A DNA stretch of 22,695 bases from contig URWB01000027.1 of assembly GCA_900551415.1 (NCBI GenBank), positions 1 through 22,695 of the forward strand, given 5' to 3'. Of the stretch, positions 21,437 to 22,695 are shown in pieces. This DNA is from an uncultured Eubacteriales bacterium. Its GTDB lineage: Bacteria; Bacillota; Clostridia; Peptostreptococcales; Anaerovoracaceae. Every line of letters starts with the position of its first letter. Position 1 is the stretch's first letter. Below the pieces are notes generated by a model that worked only from the letters and a program-made list of their open reading frames with translations, did no database searches and was not told the origin of the DNA. The translations under genes were made by a program, and so were the position numbers.

Positions 21437-22627
21437 CTACAGTCCTGCCTGCGCTTTTAAGGCATCTGCCTTATCTGTGTGCTCCCATGGCAGGTCAATA
21501 TCTGTTCTGCCAAAGTGACCGTAAGCGGCGGTCTGTCTGTAAATTGGTCTTCTCAGGTCAAGATCTCTGATGATTGCCGCCGGGCGGAAGTCGAAGTTCT
21601 GCTCTACCAGTTCCGCGATTTTTTCATCCGCGAGCTTGCCTGTCCCAAAGGTATCTACCATGATGGATACCGGCTTCGCGACACCGATCGCGTAAGCAAG
21701 CTGAATCTCCACCTTATCCGCAAGTCCCGCCGCGACGACATTCTTCGCCGCGTATCTAGCCGCGTAGCTCGCGGAGCGGTCAACCTTTGTAGGGTCTTTG
21801 CCGGAGAACGCGCCGCCGCCATGGCGCGCGTATCCGCCGTAAGTATCGACGATAATCTTACGTCCCGTCAAGCCGGAATCCCCATGCGGTCCGCCGATGA
21901 CGAAACGGCCGGTCGGATTGACATAATATTTTGTTTCCTCGTCCAAAAGCTCAGCCGGAAGAATCGGCTTGATGACATGCTCAATCATGTCCTTTTTGAT
22001 CTGCTCCTGCGTCGCTTCCGGATCGTGCTGTGTCGAAATCAGAACCGTATCGATTCTCTTCACCTTGTCACCGTCATACTCGACCGTTACCTGTGTCTTG
22101 CCGTCCGGTCTCAGATATTTGAGCGTACCGTCCTTGCGCACATCGCTCAATCTCTTTGCCAGCTTATGCGCGTAAGAGATCGGCGCCGGCATCAGCTCCG
22201 GCGTTTCGTTGCAGGCGTAGCCGAACATCAGTCCCTGGTCGCCCGCGCCGATGGTGTCGATCGTTGCCTCGTCGTTTAAGCTGCCGTCTTTGTATTCGAG
22301 CGATTTGTCCACACCCATCGCGATATCGCCGGACTGCTCGTCGATGGCGGATAATACCGCGCAGGTATTGCCGTCAAAGCCGTACGCGGATCTGTCATAG
22401 CCGATCTCCAGAATTACCTTTCTGACCAGCTTCGGAATATCCACATAGCACTTGGTCGAAATTTCGCCCATTACCATCGCGTAGCCTGTTGTGGTCGTCG
22501 TCTCCGCGGCAACTCTGCCATACGGGTCTTTTTCAAAAATAGCGTCCAGAATCGCGTCGGAGATCTGGTCGCAGACTTTGTCAGGATGTCCTTCGGTAAC
22601 GGACTCTGATGTGAATAATTTTTTCAT
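21437..22627 (-). CDS. metK: S-adenosylmethionine synthetase
   Basis: The 396-residue enzyme makes S-adenosylmethionine from methionine and ATP. Family motifs present are TSESVTEGHPDKVCDQ (6-21; His14 and Asp16), GAGDQG and the glycine-rich GGGAFSGKDPTKVDRS. The C-terminus has the usual YGHFGR. Length is normal. The ATG at 22627 has GGGAGG 8 bases upstream. A more upstream in-frame ATG at 22681 would add 18 residues not seen in relatives. Upstream sequence is cut by the window edge; the 68 bases visible contain no recognisable SAM riboswitch. It appears to be a single-gene unit. Confidence 0.97.
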   Translation of the reverse strand: MKKLFTSESVTEGHPDKVCDQISDAILDAIFEKDPYGRVAAETTTTTGYAMVMGEISTKCYVDIPKLVRKVILEIGYDRSAYGFDGNTCAVLSAIDEQSGDIAMGVDKSLEYKDGSLNDEATIDTIGAGDQGLMFGYACNETPELMPAPISYAHKLAKRLSDVRKDGTLKYLRPDGKTQVTVEYDGDKVKRIDTVLISTQHDPEATQEQIKKDMIEHVIKPILPAELLDEETKYYVNPTGRFVIGGPHGDSGLTGRKIIVDTYGGYARHGGGAFSGKDPTKVDRSASYAARYAAKNVVAAGLADKVEIQLAYAIGVAKPVSIMVDTFGTGKLADEKIAELVEQNFDFRPAAIIRDLDLRRPIYRQTAAYGHFGRTDIDLPWEHTDKADALKAQAGL

Positions 22628-22695
22628 TGGTTTTTCCTCCCTCATAAAGCATCTATCCTTAACTTCAGTTGACAAAGGCACACACGGTTTGCAAA

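Noticed and set aside
22628..22695. SAM riboswitch ahead of metK
   Set aside because: Only 68 bases of upstream sequence are in the window and none shows the S-box core; more sequence would be required.

Overview
The window looks like chromosomal core sequence from a moderately GC-rich anaerobic member of the Clostridia (Firmicutes). The evidence is strong purine-rich Shine-Dalgarno sites, TTG starts, a SpoIIE-type phosphatase next to tilS and ftsH, a PucR regulator and a clostridial-type glutamate dehydrogenase. I cannot name a genus. No rRNA, tRNA, phage, insertion sequence or CRISPR array was seen.

Layout. Positions 1-1560 hold gdhA (minus strand) with its promoter and a 3' hairpin. Positions 1830-3719 hold a plus-strand unit: a sigma-A-like promoter, a long leader with a 24-codon small ORF and a hairpin over the ribosome binding site, then mgtE (magnesium transporter) and a clean terminator. 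Positions 3767-4584 are a small XRE regulator plus membrane protein operon whose promoter carries two near-identical 19-bp repeats. A MITE/REP-like palindromic element follows. Positions 4921-12991 are read on the minus strand: spoIIE-like phosphatase, tilS, ftsH (with its own promoter), pucR and a terminator, then dusB. Positions 12992-13843 are non-coding and rich in short tandem repeats. Positions 13844-19104 are a second minus-strand operon: aspartokinase, cytidylate-kinase-like protein, a small membrane protein, metG, tatD. A lone two-helix membrane protein gene and a second copy of the palindromic element follow. Then comes a plus-strand deoC with an overlapping 57-codon membrane-protein gene and a strong terminator. 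metK (minus) closes the window.

Functional themes are ammonia assimilation or amino-acid catabolism (gdhA), Mg2+ uptake (mgtE), the aspartate/methionine axis (aspartokinase, metG, metK), tRNA maturation (dusB, tilS), membrane proteolysis (ftsH) and deoxynucleoside salvage (deoC).

The least ordinary signals are: (1) the mgtE leader, built like a translational attenuator; (2) in-frame, repeat-bearing insertions that enlarge DusB, TilS and TatD well past family size; (3) a dispersed roughly 90-110 bp palindromic element present twice; (4) the loss of hpt and of the SpoIIE membrane region from an otherwise conserved spoIIE-tilS-hpt-ftsH neighbourhood.
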